This document shows, one piece after another, positions 8,096-17,672 of a stretch of 64,000 nt of DNA. Every line of letters starts with the position of its first letter. Positions within the stretch are counted from its first letter, which is position 1. The notes below the pieces were generated by a model. It did no database searches and was not told where the DNA came from. It saw only the letters and a list, made by a program, of their open reading frames with translations. A program made the translations under genes and the position numbers. This DNA comes from Bacillus kexueae (lineage in GTDB: Bacteria; Bacillota; Bacilli; Bacillales; Aeribacillaceae), in contig NZ_JALAZE010000001.1 in assembly GCF_022809095.1 (NCBI RefSeq), positions 1 through 64,000 on the forward strand, in the 5' to 3' direction.

Positions 8096-8210
8096 TTTAC
8101 CCTCCCTAAATCGATTAAACCGATTAATATAATCGAAAATATTCGCTTCTCTAAATTGTAACTTCTATTTACAATTTAACCAACATCAAATTTTTCTAAG
8201 GAGAGTAAAC

Positions 8211-9119
8211 ATGAATCGATATGCCTTTGCTTTTATCACACTCGGTTTCATTTGGGGAACGAACTTTTTATTTATGAAATGGGCAACACCTTATTTAAAT
8301 GCAAATCAAATCGTTTTGTTTCGAGTTGTAACGGGATTCATTGCGGTTTTCATTTACGCTATAAGTAAACGGGAAATCAAATTAAATCATGTTAAGTACA
8401 CCCATCATTTCTTTGTCATGTCTTTACTTGCAACCTACATTTATTACTTTTGCTTTGCAAAAGGCACTGAGTTTCTTCCTTCTGGAATTGCGGGGGCTTT
8501 GAGTGGCGCCATTCCTATTTTTTCAGCGTTCCTCTCCGTTCTTTTTCTAAAAAACGAATCTCTTTCTAAAATGAAAGTGCTTGGAATTCTTTTCGGTTTG
8601 TTCGGAGTCGTCTTAATAGCAAAACCATGGACAGCTCTCTTAACCTCTTTAAATATGAACGGTGTTGTTTATATGCTTGCTGGTTCTTTTAGTTTAGGCG
8701 CTTCTTTTGTCTATGCCAAAAAATTTCTATCAAATGTTTCGATAGCCCCAGCTGCATTAACAACGTATCAACTGTTAATCGCATCTATACTCGCACTAAG
8801 TTTTGGCGAGATAAATGGAATCACATCTATAACGAATGATTTTGTCACCTTTATTGGCGTAGTAGTAGGTTTAGGCCTACTCGGAACTGGTATTGCTTAT
8901 ATTTTTTATTACATGATTGTTTCTAAATTAGGAGCAATGATTGCATCAACTGTAACATACATCCCTCCAGTCGTTGCAATGCTCATTGGGTCATTTATGG
9001 TAAACGAATCTATTTCGCTTCTCCATTGGAGTGGTATGCTAATGATTCTGATTGGAGTAATTGTAATGAATAATAAATTTTCATCGATAAAATATCTAAG
9101 CAATAAAAGAAAAACGTAA
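8211..9119 (+). CDS. EamA-family (DMT superfamily) transporter
   Basis: The 302-residue protein has about ten hydrophobic segments in two EamA halves (roughly residues 5-135 and 148-290) and the typical start LGFIWGTNFLFMKWA. Members export amino acids, metabolites or drugs; the substrate is not readable. ATG follows AAGGAGAGTAAAC. It is divergent from the LysR regulator at 7184-8095, which probably controls it. Confidence 0.88.
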   Translation: MNRYAFAFITLGFIWGTNFLFMKWATPYLNANQIVLFRVVTGFIAVFIYAISKREIKLNHVKYTHHFFVMSLLATYIYYFCFAKGTEFLPSGIAGALSGAIPIFSAFLSVLFLKNESLSKMKVLGILFGLFGVVLIAKPWTALLTSLNMNGVVYMLAGSFSLGASFVYAKKFLSNVSIAPAALTTYQLLIASILALSFGEINGITSITNDFVTFIGVVVGLGLLGTGIAYIFYYMIVSKLGAMIASTVTYIPPVVAMLIGSFMVNESISLLHWSGMLMILIGVIVMNNKFSSIKYLSNKRKT

Positions 9120-9173
9120 AATGTTATCTAATATATCCGTTAGAAAAAACGGATTATGAATGGTTTCCTATTT

Positions 9174-9379
9174 TACAAAACTGTTGCTTTTTCAGTCATT
9201 TTTATAATGAACTCTGAACATTACGCTACGGACACTTGCTTTCCGCCGGGAGCTGTCTAGTTTCTGCTCCTCGGCATGCGTCTGTGGGGTCTCGCCCTTT
9301 TCTCTGTATCCCGCGAGTCAAGTCGATCCATTACAAAGGGGGATATACACACTAAAAGCAACAATCCTTTAGAAAAGAG
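9174..9379 (+). repeat. Dispersed repeat family B, copy 1
   Basis: A GC-rich intergenic block contains CACTTGCTTTCCGCC, CTCGGCATGCGTCTGTGGGG and GCAACAATCCTTTAGAAAA. Similar blocks occur at 35.3, 47.8, 49.5, 59.8 and 62.5 kb in both orientations. It is non-coding. From memory, very similar intergenic sequence is common in Bacillaceae genomes. Confidence 0.75.
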
Positions 9380-9383
9380 CCTT

Positions 9384-10022
9384 TTATTTAGATTTTAGGC
9401 GTTTTTGTAATTTGTCTCGCCATTCCTTGGCCAATGCTTCATTCTCTAATGCCTTTTTTACTAACGTAACTTGATTTTTCTCATGGAAGTATAATTGATG
9501 CATAGCCATGACGGATAAACTGTTTTTAGTTCGATCGATTAATTTAATGGGGTCCCCTTTTTCGATAGTTCCTTCTTTTAATACTCGGAAGAAATAGCCT
9601 GTATAACCGGTTTCGACGATTCGCTTTAACAGTTGGGGGAATCCCGTTCTTTTTTCGATTGTAATACATGGAAATCTCCCTTGTGACACTTGGACGATCA
9701 CTTCTCCAATTTTATAAATGTCCCCAATAAATACATTTTCTTCCGTCATGCCTAAAATTGTGATATTTTCGCCAAATGAGCAGGAAGGTAAAGGGCGATT
9801 GTATTCCTTCTCAAAAAATGAATACCGTTCCGCAGAATAAATGCAAATTGCTCGATCAGCCCCACCGTGAAATTGGTGATTCTCTACGTCATCCCCTGCA
9901 ATTTTTTCTTTTCCTATCTTTATATAGGAGGCTTTCTCTTTTGCAATTCCTGAACGATACTCTTTTCCGTATTGATCTATTAATACTTTCGGTTTCCCAT
10001 AATATAATGCTTTAATCTCCAT
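9384..10022 (-). CDS. MOSC-domain protein (YflK/YiiM-like)
   Basis: The protein has 212 residues. The MOSC beta-barrel domain covers about residues 15-165, with the conserved HQFHGGADRAICIY, SFGENITI and GDIYKIGEVIVQVSQGRFPC; the Cys of GRFPC is the presumed sulfur/molybdopterin site. A C-terminal three-helix segment (SVMAMHQLYFHEKN onward) matches the 3-alpha domain of YiiM. YiiM-type proteins reduce N-hydroxylated compounds with the molybdenum cofactor. Strong ribosome site GGGAGG. It is alone; the cofactor dependence here is inference. Confidence 0.85.
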   Translation of the reverse strand: MEIKALYYGKPKVLIDQYGKEYRSGIAKEKASYIKIGKEKIAGDDVENHQFHGGADRAICIYSAERYSFFEKEYNRPLPSCSFGENITILGMTEENVFIGDIYKIGEVIVQVSQGRFPCITIEKRTGFPQLLKRIVETGYTGYFFRVLKEGTIEKGDPIKLIDRTKNSLSVMAMHQLYFHEKNQVTLVKKALENEALAKEWRDKLQKRLKSK

Positions 10023-10246
10023 TTCTTTCCTCCCTTTCCATGGTGATTTTAACTATATTTTCAACTAGATGACAATCTTATTTCAACTGTTAAATGATAA
10101 ATACAAAAATATACTATTTGTTGTAATTTTCTGATTTTTATTTTATGATCTAATATGTAATCGCTTTCAACCTTTTCTTCTAATGAGAAGACATCATGAA
10201 TTCACCTTTAGACTAGTCAAAAAAATTTTTTTTTGGAGGGTGATCT

Positions 10247-11731
10247 ATGAGTCAATTAATGATGAAAACAAATGAAAAGGTTGCAGCATTTTTAAAGGGG
10301 AAAAAGAAGCTTTACATTAACGGTGAATTTGTTGAAAGTGCTTCTAACAAAACATTCGACACCCCTAATCCTGCTACGGGAGAGACATTAGCAACGGTTT
10401 ATGAAGCGGACAAGGTAGATGTTGATCGCGCAGTAAAAGCAGCTCGGGTCGCATTTGAATCTGGTCCGTGGTCTAAAATGAGCGCTTCTGCTCGGGGGCA
10501 ACTAATGTACAAACTAGCTGAGCTAATGGAGGAGCATAAAGAGGAATTAGCCCAGCTTGAAACATTAGATAACGGAAAACCAATCAAAGAAACGTCACAA
10601 GCGGATATCCCTCTTGCGATTGATCATATGAGATATTATGCTGGTTGGGCAACTAAAATTGTTGGTCAAACCATACCAGTCAATGGACAATATTTCAATT
10701 ATACGAGACATGAGCCAGTCGGAGTTGTTGGTCAAATCATTCCATGGAACTTCCCGTTGCTAATGGCGATGTGGAAGCTTGGAGCTGCTTTAGCAACAGG
10801 TTGTACAGTCGTATTAAAGCCAGCTGAACAAACGCCACTTTCTGCTTTATACTTAGCTGAATTAATTGAAAAAGCCGGTTTCCCAAAAGGTGTCGTCAAT
10901 ATCGTGCCTGGATTTGGTGAAACGGCTGGTCAAGCATTGGTTCAGCATCCGGACGTTGACAAAATTGCCTTTACAGGTTCAACGGAAGTAGGAAAGCTCA
11001 TTATGGAAAGTGCTTCAAAAACATTAAAACGTGTCACACTGGAACTGGGTGGCAAATCACCAAACATTATTTTGCCGGATGCGGATTTAACAAAAGCGAT
11101 TCCCGGAGCATTAAATGGGGTGATGTTTAATCAAGGTCAAGTCTGTTGTGCGGGTTCTCGTGTATTCATTCAAAAGAAACATTACGATAACGTCGTAGCT
11201 GACATGGTATCCCATGCAAAGTCAATCCGACAAGGGTTCGGTCTAGATCCGGATACGGATATGGGACCACTCGTCAGTGAAGAGCAACAAACGAGGGTAC
11301 TCTCCTATATTGAGAAAGGCTTAGATGAAGGTGCTGAAATTTTAACTGGAGGACAAAAACCGAAAGATGAAGGATACTTTGTTTCTCCAACTATTTTTGC
11401 GGCTGTTCAAGACGAAATGACAATTGCCAAAGAAGAAATTTTCGGACCTGTTATTGCGGCGATGCCATATGAAGATTTAGATGATGTAATTGCCCGTGCA
11501 AATCAGTCCGAATATGGATTGGCAGCAGGTGTTTGGACAAAAGACGTCGCAAAAGCTCACTATATTGCTAATCATATAAAAGCCGGAACCATTTGGGTAA
11601 ACTGCTACAACGTATTCGATGCGGCTAGTCCTTTCGGTGGTTACAAACAATCCGGTATCGGTCGTGAAATGGGATCGTATGCTCTTGATAACTATACGGA
11701 AGTAAAAAGCGTTTGGATTAACTTGAACTAA
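10247..11731 (+). CDS. dhaS: NAD(P)-dependent aldehyde dehydrogenase (DhaS-like)
   Basis: The 494-residue protein has the complete aldehyde dehydrogenase superfamily layout: [20 protein letters not shown] (cofactor-site Asn), [10 protein letters not shown], the catalytic Glu in [12 protein letters not shown] near 266 and the nucleophile Cys in [11 protein letters not shown] near 300. It oxidises aldehydes to acids. The N-terminal [20 protein letters not shown] agrees with B. subtilis DhaS as I recall it, so the symbol is by similarity. GGAGGG precedes the ATG and a strong terminator follows; it is monocistronic. Confidence 0.9.
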   Translation: MSQLMMKTNEKVAAFLKGKKKLYINGEFVESASNKTFDTPNPATGETLATVYEADKVDVDRAVKAARVAFESGPWSKMSASARGQLMYKLAELMEEHKEELAQLETLDNGKPIKETSQADIPLAIDHMRYYAGWATKIVGQTIPVNGQYFNYTRHEPVGVVGQIIPWNFPLLMAMWKLGAALATGCTVVLKPAEQTPLSALYLAELIEKAGFPKGVVNIVPGFGETAGQALVQHPDVDKIAFTGSTEVGKLIMESASKTLKRVTLELGGKSPNIILPDADLTKAIPGALNGVMFNQGQVCCAGSRVFIQKKHYDNVVADMVSHAKSIRQGFGLDPDTDMGPLVSEEQQTRVLSYIEKGLDEGAEILTGGQKPKDEGYFVSPTIFAAVQDEMTIAKEEIFGPVIAAMPYEDLDDVIARANQSEYGLAAGVWTKDVAKAHYIANHIKAGTIWVNCYNVFDAASPFGGYKQSGIGREMGSYALDNYTEVKSVWINLN

Positions 11732-11762
11732 CCTTCCCAAAACGCTCCTAAATGAAACATTA

Positions 11763-11806
11763 AGACCTAAAGAATGTAGATAATGAACATTCTTTAGGTC
11801 TTTTTT
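11763..11806 (+). terminator. Terminator of dhaS
   Basis: A 14-bp stem GACCTAAAGAATGT / ACATTCTTTAGGTC is followed by six T. Repeat A2 begins immediately after the T-tract. Confidence 0.92.
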
Positions 11807-11807
11807 G

Positions 11808-12102
11808 TTGTCACAGAAAGTTTAAGTTTAATAAAGTGTTAACGTATTCTCTTTACAGTTTTTTTTGGTGTCTAGCTCCAAGCGCCATCGGCTAGGGTCG
11901 CTTCGACCCTGCTGTGGCGACGGAAGCCTCCTCTTAGGTCCTCCATCGCCCTTCGCCTAAGGACTTGCGCTTTTCTGTGAAAATAAACATTAACTATGAG
12001 CTGAATGAGTGATCATGATAGGTAGATGGTAGAAAGAAAAAAACCGGGGAGAATAAATTTTCATGTCCGGGGTGTGAGTGTAAAATCATGTATGTTTCTT
12101 AT
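11808..12102 (+). repeat. Dispersed repeat family A, copy 2 (long form)
   Basis: It begins TTGTCACAGAAAG directly after the dhaS terminator T-tract and runs through the core (GGTGTCTAGCTCCAAGCGCC) and the extension with the CCGGGG hairpin to ATGTATGTTTCTTAT. It is in the same orientation as copy 1 and opposite to copies 3-8. Confidence 0.9.
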
Positions 12103-12200
12103 ACCTTCAAAAGCTCTTTTGCTTCTCTCAATATGGAAAATTGCAAAGATAAATACATATACATAGTTTTGGATGCATGATATTTGAGGAGGACTTTATA

Positions 12201-13052
12201 TTGAATGAGAATCGTTATCGAGATGAATTGTTTCAATGGGTTATGTCGTTACGTTCACTTCTAAATGAAGAAGATTTGTCAAACCGAGAAAAAGATATTT
12301 CGACGTTGCAATTAGAAATAAATCAATTAGCGTCTCAACTGAAAAACAGCCCTACCATGAAAGACGAAACACTATACAAAAAAGCGATGGAGGTATATAG
12401 AAAATTGAGAGTTTTACAAGCCACCCCTGTTCCAATAGGACAACATTCGCTTCCTCCCTTACCTTATTCATACGATGCCCTTGAACCATACATTTCGAAA
12501 CGAATCATGAAACTTCATCATGACAAACATCATCAAAGTTACGTAGACGGCTTGAATAAAGCGGAGGTCGAATTAAAAAAAGCTAGAGAATCTGGGGACT
12601 ATTCCCTTATCAAACATTGGGAACGAGAATTAAGTTTTCACGGTGCTGGACATTATTTGCATACGATTTTTTGGCATGTGATGAGCCCAAAAGGTGGAGG
12701 AAATCCGAAAGATGCTTTGCGGACTGCCATTGAGACTTCTTTTGGAGATATAAATAAGATGAAAAATCAATTTTCAGAAGCTGCGAATGCTGTGGAAGGC
12801 AGTGGCTGGGCTATACTCGGTTGGTCTCCTCGTACTCATCGCCTTGAAATATTGCAAGCTGAGAAACACCAAAACTTAAGTCAATGGGATTTCATTCCCC
12901 TCCTCGTCCTGGATGTTTGGGAACACGCCTACTATTTGCAGTATGAAAACAATCGGAGAGAATATATAAACAATTGGTGGAATGTTGTGAATTGGCCTGA
13001 AGTTGAAAAGCGTTTTACGGAAGCAAAGAAGGTAAAGTGGTCACCTTATTAA
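12201..13052 (+). CDS. sodF: Superoxide dismutase, Fe/Mn family with N-terminal extension (SodF)
   Basis: The frame opens at ATG 12177, but GAGGAGG at 12186-12192 points to TTG 12201 with 8-base spacing, giving 283 residues (B. subtilis SodF is about 281). The first 85 residues form an extra helical segment typical of SodF; the SOD fold follows (LPPLPYSYDALEPYISKRIM). Metal ligands are visible: His in MKLHHDKHH, His in SFHGAGHYLHTIFW, and Asp and His in LDVWEHAYY. It converts superoxide to peroxide and oxygen. It is convergent with the NSS transporter gene. Confidence 0.9.
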   Translation: MNENRYRDELFQWVMSLRSLLNEEDLSNREKDISTLQLEINQLASQLKNSPTMKDETLYKKAMEVYRKLRVLQATPVPIGQHSLPPLPYSYDALEPYISKRIMKLHHDKHHQSYVDGLNKAEVELKKARESGDYSLIKHWERELSFHGAGHYLHTIFWHVMSPKGGGNPKDALRTAIETSFGDINKMKNQFSEAANAVEGSGWAILGWSPRTHRLEILQAEKHQNLSQWDFIPLLVLDVWEHAYYLQYENNRREYINNWWNVVNWPEVEKRFTEAKKVKWSPY

Positions 13053-13082
13053 AATCTCAGACAGGGCCACTTTGTTAGGAAT

Positions 13083-13130
13083 TAAAAATGAGTAAGGATG
13101 GAGACATCTCCGTGACCTTACTCATTTTTA
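13083..13130. terminator. Bidirectional terminator between sodF and the NSS transporter gene
   Basis: AAAAATGAGTAAGG (13084-13097) pairs with CCTTACTCATTTTT (13116-13129); the A- and T-flanks serve both strands. Confidence 0.9.
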
Positions 13131-13134
13131 AACA

Positions 13135-14490
13135 TTAATTAAAGATATTCAATACGCCTAATACATCTAAAAACACAATGATGATTGTAATCGGTGCGAT
13201 ATAACGAATTAAGAAAAACCACACTGCAAATAGAGCATATGGGATTTTTGAACCCATTCGCAATTCATTGAACAATACCTCTTTCGGTATTTTAAACGAC
13301 ACGAACAAAGTAATAAATAATGCGCCTAATGGCATTAAAATATTGCTCACTAAATAGTCTGCTACATCAAAAATGATCCTGTCAAAAATTTGCACATGAC
13401 TTAAAACCCCGAAGGATAAAGCAGAAGGAATCCCGACGATAAAAATGACTAAACCGATGACAAATGATGCGGACTTCCGTTTCTGCAAGTCTCCTTTTGA
13501 AACCGACGCAATGATGATTTCCAACATTGAAAATGCGGAAGTTAAGGTTGCGAATAAGAATAGTAACAAGAAGGCTGACAAAAACAATGTCCCTAACGGC
13601 ATTTGATTAAACACAGTAGGCAAAACATTGAATAATAAAACAGGTCCTTCACTTGGCTCAAGTCCGAATGCGAACACTGCCGGGAAGATTGCCAACCCAG
13701 CTAAAATGGCAACTAAAACATTTAATGAAACAATTGACACTGCCGATTGCGGTAAATTTTCCTTCTTCGGTAAATAAGAGCTATACGTCACCATAACGGA
13801 AACCCCTACACTTAACGCAAAAAATGATTGTCCCATCGCAAACAAAATCGTTTCAGATGTTATTTGTGTAAAGTCGGGCTTTAAAAAAAACGTAATTCCT
13901 TCCATCGCTCCATCTAACGTTAGAGAACGAATAATTAGCACGATAAAAATGAGGAATAAAAGAGGCATCATCCATTTACTCGCTCTTTCAATCCCGCTCT
14001 GTATTCCTTTTGCGACAACAAAAATAACGATTAGTAAAAAGATAAACTGTGCTGAAACAGCTAGGACAGGATCCGATATAGTCTGTCCAAAAAGGGCACC
14101 GTATTCTTCCTCGGATAACCCTTTTAATCCTCCCGTAATAGCCTTTATAAAGTAAATGATAATCCATCCACCTACAACGCTGTAAAAGGAAAGTAATATA
14201 AAGCATGTAATAATTCCAATTTTTCCTACCCAAGGCCACCAACTATTAGGTGCTATTTGTCGATATGATTCAATCGCATCTTTTTGCGTATGGCGACCAA
14301 TGATAAATTCGGCCATTAATAACGGTAAACCAATTAATAAAGTAAAGAGAATAAAAATAAGTAAGAAAATTCCCCCACCACTTGTTCCTGCAACGTATGG
14401 GAATTTCCATATCGCTCCGAGTCCTATTGCGGAACCCGCTGCAGCTAAAATAAACGCTAGCTTAGATGACCACTGCTCAACTTGTTTCAA
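13135..14490 (-). CDS. Sodium-dependent transporter, NSS (SNF) family
   Basis: The frame opens at GTG 14499, within the ribosome site AGAGGTG; TTG 14490 gives the usual NSS start [20 protein letters not shown] (about 451 residues). About eleven hydrophobic segments are seen, with TM1 [19 protein letters not shown] carrying the unwound substrate/sodium-binding region. NSS proteins cotransport amino acids or related solutes with sodium. B. subtilis YocR and YhdH are relatives. A long perfect palindrome lies 43-66 bp upstream. The substrate cannot be read. Confidence 0.9.
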   Translation of the reverse strand: MKQVEQWSSKLAFILAAAGSAIGLGAIWKFPYVAGTSGGGIFLLIFILFTLLIGLPLLMAEFIIGRHTQKDAIESYRQIAPNSWWPWVGKIGIITCFILLSFYSVVGGWIIIYFIKAITGGLKGLSEEEYGALFGQTISDPVLAVSAQFIFLLIVIFVVAKGIQSGIERASKWMMPLLFLIFIVLIIRSLTLDGAMEGITFFLKPDFTQITSETILFAMGQSFFALSVGVSVMVTYSSYLPKKENLPQSAVSIVSLNVLVAILAGLAIFPAVFAFGLEPSEGPVLLFNVLPTVFNQMPLGTLFLSAFLLLFLFATLTSAFSMLEIIIASVSKGDLQKRKSASFVIGLVIFIVGIPSALSFGVLSHVQIFDRIIFDVADYLVSNILMPLGALFITLFVSFKIPKEVLFNELRMGSKIPYALFAVWFFLIRYIAPITIIIVFLDVLGVLNIFN

Positions 14491-14532
14491 CTTTCTCACC
14501 TCTGTCTAAACTTCTTTGATGAATAGAATAAA

Positions 14533-14556
14533 TAGCTGTTGGATATCCAACAGCTA
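14533..14556. promoter_or_regulatory. 24-bp perfect palindrome upstream of the NSS transporter gene
   Basis: TAGCTGTTGGAT is followed directly by its exact reverse complement ATCCAACAGCTA. It lies between the stop of the DUF6501-type gene (14572) and the NSS start (14490). There is no good T-run, so an operator or a weak terminator are both possible. Confidence 0.5.
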
Positions 14557-14571
14557 ACGGATGTGAATATT

Positions 14572-14775
14572 TTATACTTCTTCAAAATATTCTTTGTAAA
14601 ATCCTGCTACTTCACCTGTGTTGTCTACAACGAAGTAAAATTCTTCCGTTTCATTTTTCACTTCGTAAGTCTTACCTGTTGTAAGGACATTATTCACCAT
14701 ATATTTCTTCGCGTCTGTATGTACACATTTAACAGACTTTATAGTTGGCTTGTCCTTCCAATTCACATGAATCAT
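14572..14775 (-). CDS. Small DUF6501-type protein
   Basis: The 67-residue protein contains SVKCVHTDAKKYMVNNVLTT and GKTYEVKNETEEFYFVVDN, ending GFYKEYFEEV. I recall this pattern as DUF6501, a short Bacillaceae family of unknown function. ATG follows GAAGGAGTAGTTCAAA. It is cytoplasmic with no membrane segment. It may be its own transcript upstream of the NSS gene. Confidence 0.75.
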   Translation of the reverse strand: MIHVNWKDKPTIKSVKCVHTDAKKYMVNNVLTTGKTYEVKNETEEFYFVVDNTGEVAGFYKEYFEEV

Positions 14776-14924
14776 TTTGAACTACTCCTTCAACCTTTTT
14801 TTAAAATTATTTTACATATGTACAACCGATTATACACTATTTAAAGCGTTCTGTTAAAGAAAAATTTTAGCTCTTTTATGCATTAAAGTGATGAGGCGGA
14901 AAGAATAAATTTTCCGCCTTCCTT

Positions 14925-15848
14925 TTACTTCTCTTGCTTATACATCTTGATCAATCTCCATAATTCCCACATTCCAATCAACAGTACAACGGAAATGATC
15001 GATAGCGAGTTCATATGAAACCATTGGAGCCATTTCTCACTCAATAATTCCGTCTGAAAAAGTGCCGGATCCCTATACATATTGACTAACAAGTATACTT
15101 GAAAAAACGTTAATATCACACTAATGGCTCTTAACCATATAGTGTACTTGTTTAATAGAAGAACAACGATGATTATCACTAAGCTGATAACCCAAGTTGC
15201 ATTCCAAAACATTAAATAGTCATGAAAACGATTCATATCGATAAAAGAAGAAATAGACGTCGCCATCATCCATTCAGCAAAAGAACGATTAAAGAAAGCT
15301 AGGACGAAGATTGTCACTAACAATTCAACGACCATTTCGAAATGTGAAACTACTTCATAATTTTTAGGAGCTCTCGGTAACTTGATTGGGTTCCAGTCTT
15401 TACTACTTATCTTAAATTGAATCTCCATCCTCTCAATCAGTAGAAAGATTAAGGTGACAATCCCAAATACGTAAATCCCGCTATGAATAAACTCATATCC
15501 CATTTGCACAATCTTTTGTGTCCAAGCAGTAGATGTATTTAAAAAATGTATCATGATAATACTAATAGCCGATGCGACTAATGTTAATTTTAATACGAAT
15601 AGATAAGTCTCATAGAGTGTAGGTCCGATAATATACGTTGGACGAAAATGGTATTGACGTGCAAATTTATTTGGATCGCCCATTTCAGTTAAAACATAAA
15701 GGATTGCCTCTTCTTCCGTTTCCCCTACATTCATGCGTTCATCTACTTTATCTAAAATTAAAGATCGAATTTCTTCTTTAATATCTTCCCTTTGTCCTTT
15801 AGGAAGCGATCGACCTACAGCATACACATACCGTTCAATAAAATCCAT
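14925..15848 (-). CDS. Membrane protein with N-terminal HAAS signalling domain
   Basis: The protein has 307 residues. Residues 1-75 (IERYVYAVGRSLPKGQREDI, ILYVLTEMGDPNKFARQY) match the HAAS domain that couples PadR regulators to membrane proteins. About six to seven hydrophobic segments follow. It is 21 bp downstream of a PadR gene on the same strand, the standard PadR/HAAS pairing. Such pairs often answer envelope stress or antimicrobials; that is inference. A hairpin (14886-14923) lies after the stop. Confidence 0.82.
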   Translation of the reverse strand: MDFIERYVYAVGRSLPKGQREDIKEEIRSLILDKVDERMNVGETEEEAILYVLTEMGDPNKFARQYHFRPTYIIGPTLYETYLFVLKLTLVASAISIIMIHFLNTSTAWTQKIVQMGYEFIHSGIYVFGIVTLIFLLIERMEIQFKISSKDWNPIKLPRAPKNYEVVSHFEMVVELLVTIFVLAFFNRSFAEWMMATSISSFIDMNRFHDYLMFWNATWVISLVIIIVVLLLNKYTIWLRAISVILTFFQVYLLVNMYRDPALFQTELLSEKWLQWFHMNSLSIISVVLLIGMWELWRLIKMYKQEK

Positions 15849-15869
15849 CTTGTATCCCTCTTCTCCCTT

Positions 15870-16220
15870 TTATTCATTAGTCGAAAACAAAATGTTCTCA
15901 ACGACTAAGACTTGTTGTTTCCAGTAACTCGTTAACGCTTGTAAAACTCGCTTCCCCTTTTCACTTATTACATAATACCTACGTGGACGTGAATCGTTTA
16001 CATCCCAGTCACTTTTTAGCAACTGCTGCTTCTCAAGTCTCCTTAACAATGGGTAAAGTGTATTTTGTTCCACATCCATACCTTTTTTACTTAAATTTTG
16101 AATAAGGGAGTAACCGTATTGGGGCTCTTGAAGTTCTGAAAGTACACAAAGGACGATCGTTCCCCTTCTTAACTCTTGCGTTAACTTCTCAATCTGTTCC
16201 GCTGCTTCGACATCACTCAT
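15870..16220 (-). CDS. PadR-family transcriptional regulator
   Basis: The protein has 116 residues. The winged-helix PadR core is visible: RRGTIVLCVLSELQEPQYGY, LYPLLRRLEKQQLLKSDWD and SRPRRYYVISEKGKRVL. The short C-terminal helix makes it a subfamily-2 (PadR-s2) protein. It probably represses its own operon with the HAAS protein. A perfect 12-bp palindrome 41 bp before the start is a candidate operator. Confidence 0.9.
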   Translation of the reverse strand: MSDVEAAEQIEKLTQELRRGTIVLCVLSELQEPQYGYSLIQNLSKKGMDVEQNTLYPLLRRLEKQQLLKSDWDVNDSRPRRYYVISEKGKRVLQALTSYWKQQVLVVENILFSTNE

Positions 16221-16260
16221 GTTTACTCCACCCTTTCTTACTCCATTATACTATGTATGG

Positions 16261-16272
16261 CACAATATTGTG
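16261..16272. promoter_or_regulatory. Palindromic candidate operator of the PadR/HAAS operon
   Basis: CACAATATTGTG is a perfect palindrome, 41 bp upstream of the PadR start codon. It follows TATACTATGT on the plus strand. PadR proteins bind AT-rich dyads near their own promoters. Confidence 0.5.
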
Positions 16273-16361
16273 TATTACCAATTATTTTAATATTTATTTT
16301 TAAAATAGTTAACATTCTGCTTCAGACACATACAACAACTCATTCGAACAAAAATAACAAT

Positions 16362-16396
16362 AAAAAAACGTACTAGCATTGATTTGCTAGTACGTT
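16362..16396 (-). terminator. Terminator of phaP
   Basis: Minus strand ACGTACTAGCA, loop, TGCTAGTACGT followed by seven T. Confidence 0.9.
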
Positions 16397-16402
16397 TATA
16401 CA

Positions 16403-16945
16403 TTATGCTTGAACCATTTTAGTGAAGATGCTTTGGTACGATTGAAATGTATTAAAAAAGGCTTCTTGTGCTTTCTTTTGTTGCTCTGTAACCTCTTCTA
16501 GCGCTCTTAAAAACTCATCACGGTGCTTTTTTTGTTGACTTACAATTTCAGTATACGTACTTTCCACTTGAGTTTGTGCTTGAAGCACAGTCTCCATCAT
16601 TTGTTTATAGGGTGTCATCGACATACTTTGCATTTTTACTCCAACTTCTTCTAACTTATCGATCCAAAGCTGAAATTGATCACTTGGGATTGGCATCATT
16701 TGATCCATTTGTTTCAACAAATTGTCCTTCCACTCTTTTGTGATTCCTTCTGCTTCTTGCTCCATTTTTTCCATTTGTTCTTTAACAACTTCTAACATCT
16801 CTCTTTGACGTTTCACTGCTTCTAGTGAGCGCGTTTCGAAATCTTGTTGAATTGAGTTTAACACCTTTACATTTGAATACCAGCCATCCCATACGACATC
16901 GATCGGACTAACACTTTGTTTTTCAACCTTTTTTGCAACCATCAT
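16403..16945 (-). CDS. phaP: Polyhydroxyalkanoate granule phasin PhaP
   Basis: The protein has 179-180 residues (double ATG at 16945/16942; AGGAGG spacing favours 16942). It is almost wholly alpha-helical and rich in Gln, Glu, Lys and Met, with amphipathic stretches (KRQREMLEVVKEQMEKMEQE, TEIVSQQKKHRDEFLRALEE). Phasins coat PHA granules and control their size. Membership rests mainly on context: it follows phaQ by 50 bp and diverges from phaRBC, the same order as in B. megaterium. Confidence 0.88.
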   Translation of the reverse strand: MMVAKKVEKQSVSPIDVVWDGWYSNVKVLNSIQQDFETRSLEAVKRQREMLEVVKEQMEKMEQEAEGITKEWKDNLLKQMDQMMPIPSDQFQLWIDKLEEVGVKMQSMSMTPYKQMMETVLQAQTQVESTYTEIVSQQKKHRDEFLRALEEVTEQQKKAQEAFFNTFQSYQSIFTKMVQA

Positions 16946-16995
16946 TATGCCTCCTATATAATTATTTTTAATTTATGATGAAGCAATCTTGGTGC

Positions 16996-17397
16996 TTATT
17001 CTTTTGGTTTTTTCTCGTTATTCGTTGATGTCGTAAACATTGAAGTGTACATTTGGAAAAATTGATCAAGCATATTTTGATAATTTTCAAGGGATGTAGC
17101 CCACAAATCCAAATAATCCAATCCTGCATCCGTTATCGAGTAAACTCGTTTGGCCGGTCCCCCATCTGAAGTATCCCATGATGAGGTGACTAACTCTTCC
17201 TTTTCAAGTTGCCGTAATATACGGTACAGATTTCCTTGATCAATTGTTTGAAAACCAAAATGGCTTAACCTTTGCATTAAATCATAGCCGTGAGTACTCC
17301 AATTTCGTAATAGCAGTAAAAGAACTGGAATAACAAAGTTTTTCTGAGATGTTGTGATTTTGTTTTTTAGTGCATCTTCATTTCGATTTGTACTCAT
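16996..17397 (-). CDS. phaQ: PHA-responsive PadR-type repressor PhaQ
   Basis: The 133-residue PadR-like winged helix has FVIPVLLLLLRNWSTHGYDL, NLYRILRQLEKEELVTSSWD and GPAKRVYSITDAGLDYLDLW. In B. megaterium PhaQ represses phaP and itself and is released by poly-3-hydroxybutyrate; position upstream of phaP supports the same role. A 13-bp perfect palindrome (17427-17439) 30 bp upstream of the start is a likely operator. Confidence 0.9.
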   Translation of the reverse strand: MSTNRNEDALKNKITTSQKNFVIPVLLLLLRNWSTHGYDLMQRLSHFGFQTIDQGNLYRILRQLEKEELVTSSWDTSDGGPAKRVYSITDAGLDYLDLWATSLENYQNMLDQFFQMYTSMFTTSTNNEKKPKE

Positions 17398-17426
17398 TGT
17401 CTATCACCTTAATTATTTGCTTATAT

Positions 17427-17439
17427 GTGTAATTTACAC
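17427..17439. promoter_or_regulatory. Candidate PhaQ operator
   Basis: GTGTAATTTACAC is a perfect dyad (GTGTAA, T, TTACAC) in the phaQ/phaR divergent region, 30 bp before the phaQ start. The size and place fit PadR-type autorepression. Confidence 0.55.
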
Positions 17440-17672
17440 CTATATGTTCAAAATGTCAAATGTTGTTTTCTTTTCCACACATAGTTACGTTAACTTAATT
17501 CGACAATTCCTTACAATTCCCAAGCAATACGCACCCGATATTTGTCGGATATTTGTAGAAATAAGGGAAATTTTTAGAATTTTTTTACGTTCATAGGCAT
17601 GTTACTTATATTATCCTAATGTTGTAAGGGTTTACTATGGAGAAATATTACGAATAAAAGGGGTTGAAATGG

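Noticed and set aside
12150-12180. Further Ter-like site (ACATAGTTTT)
   Set aside because: Only the central AACTATGT matches; the flanks do not.
14539-14844. 101-residue plus-strand open frame
   Set aside because: Antisense to the DUF6501-type gene, which has a clear ribosome site and family pattern.
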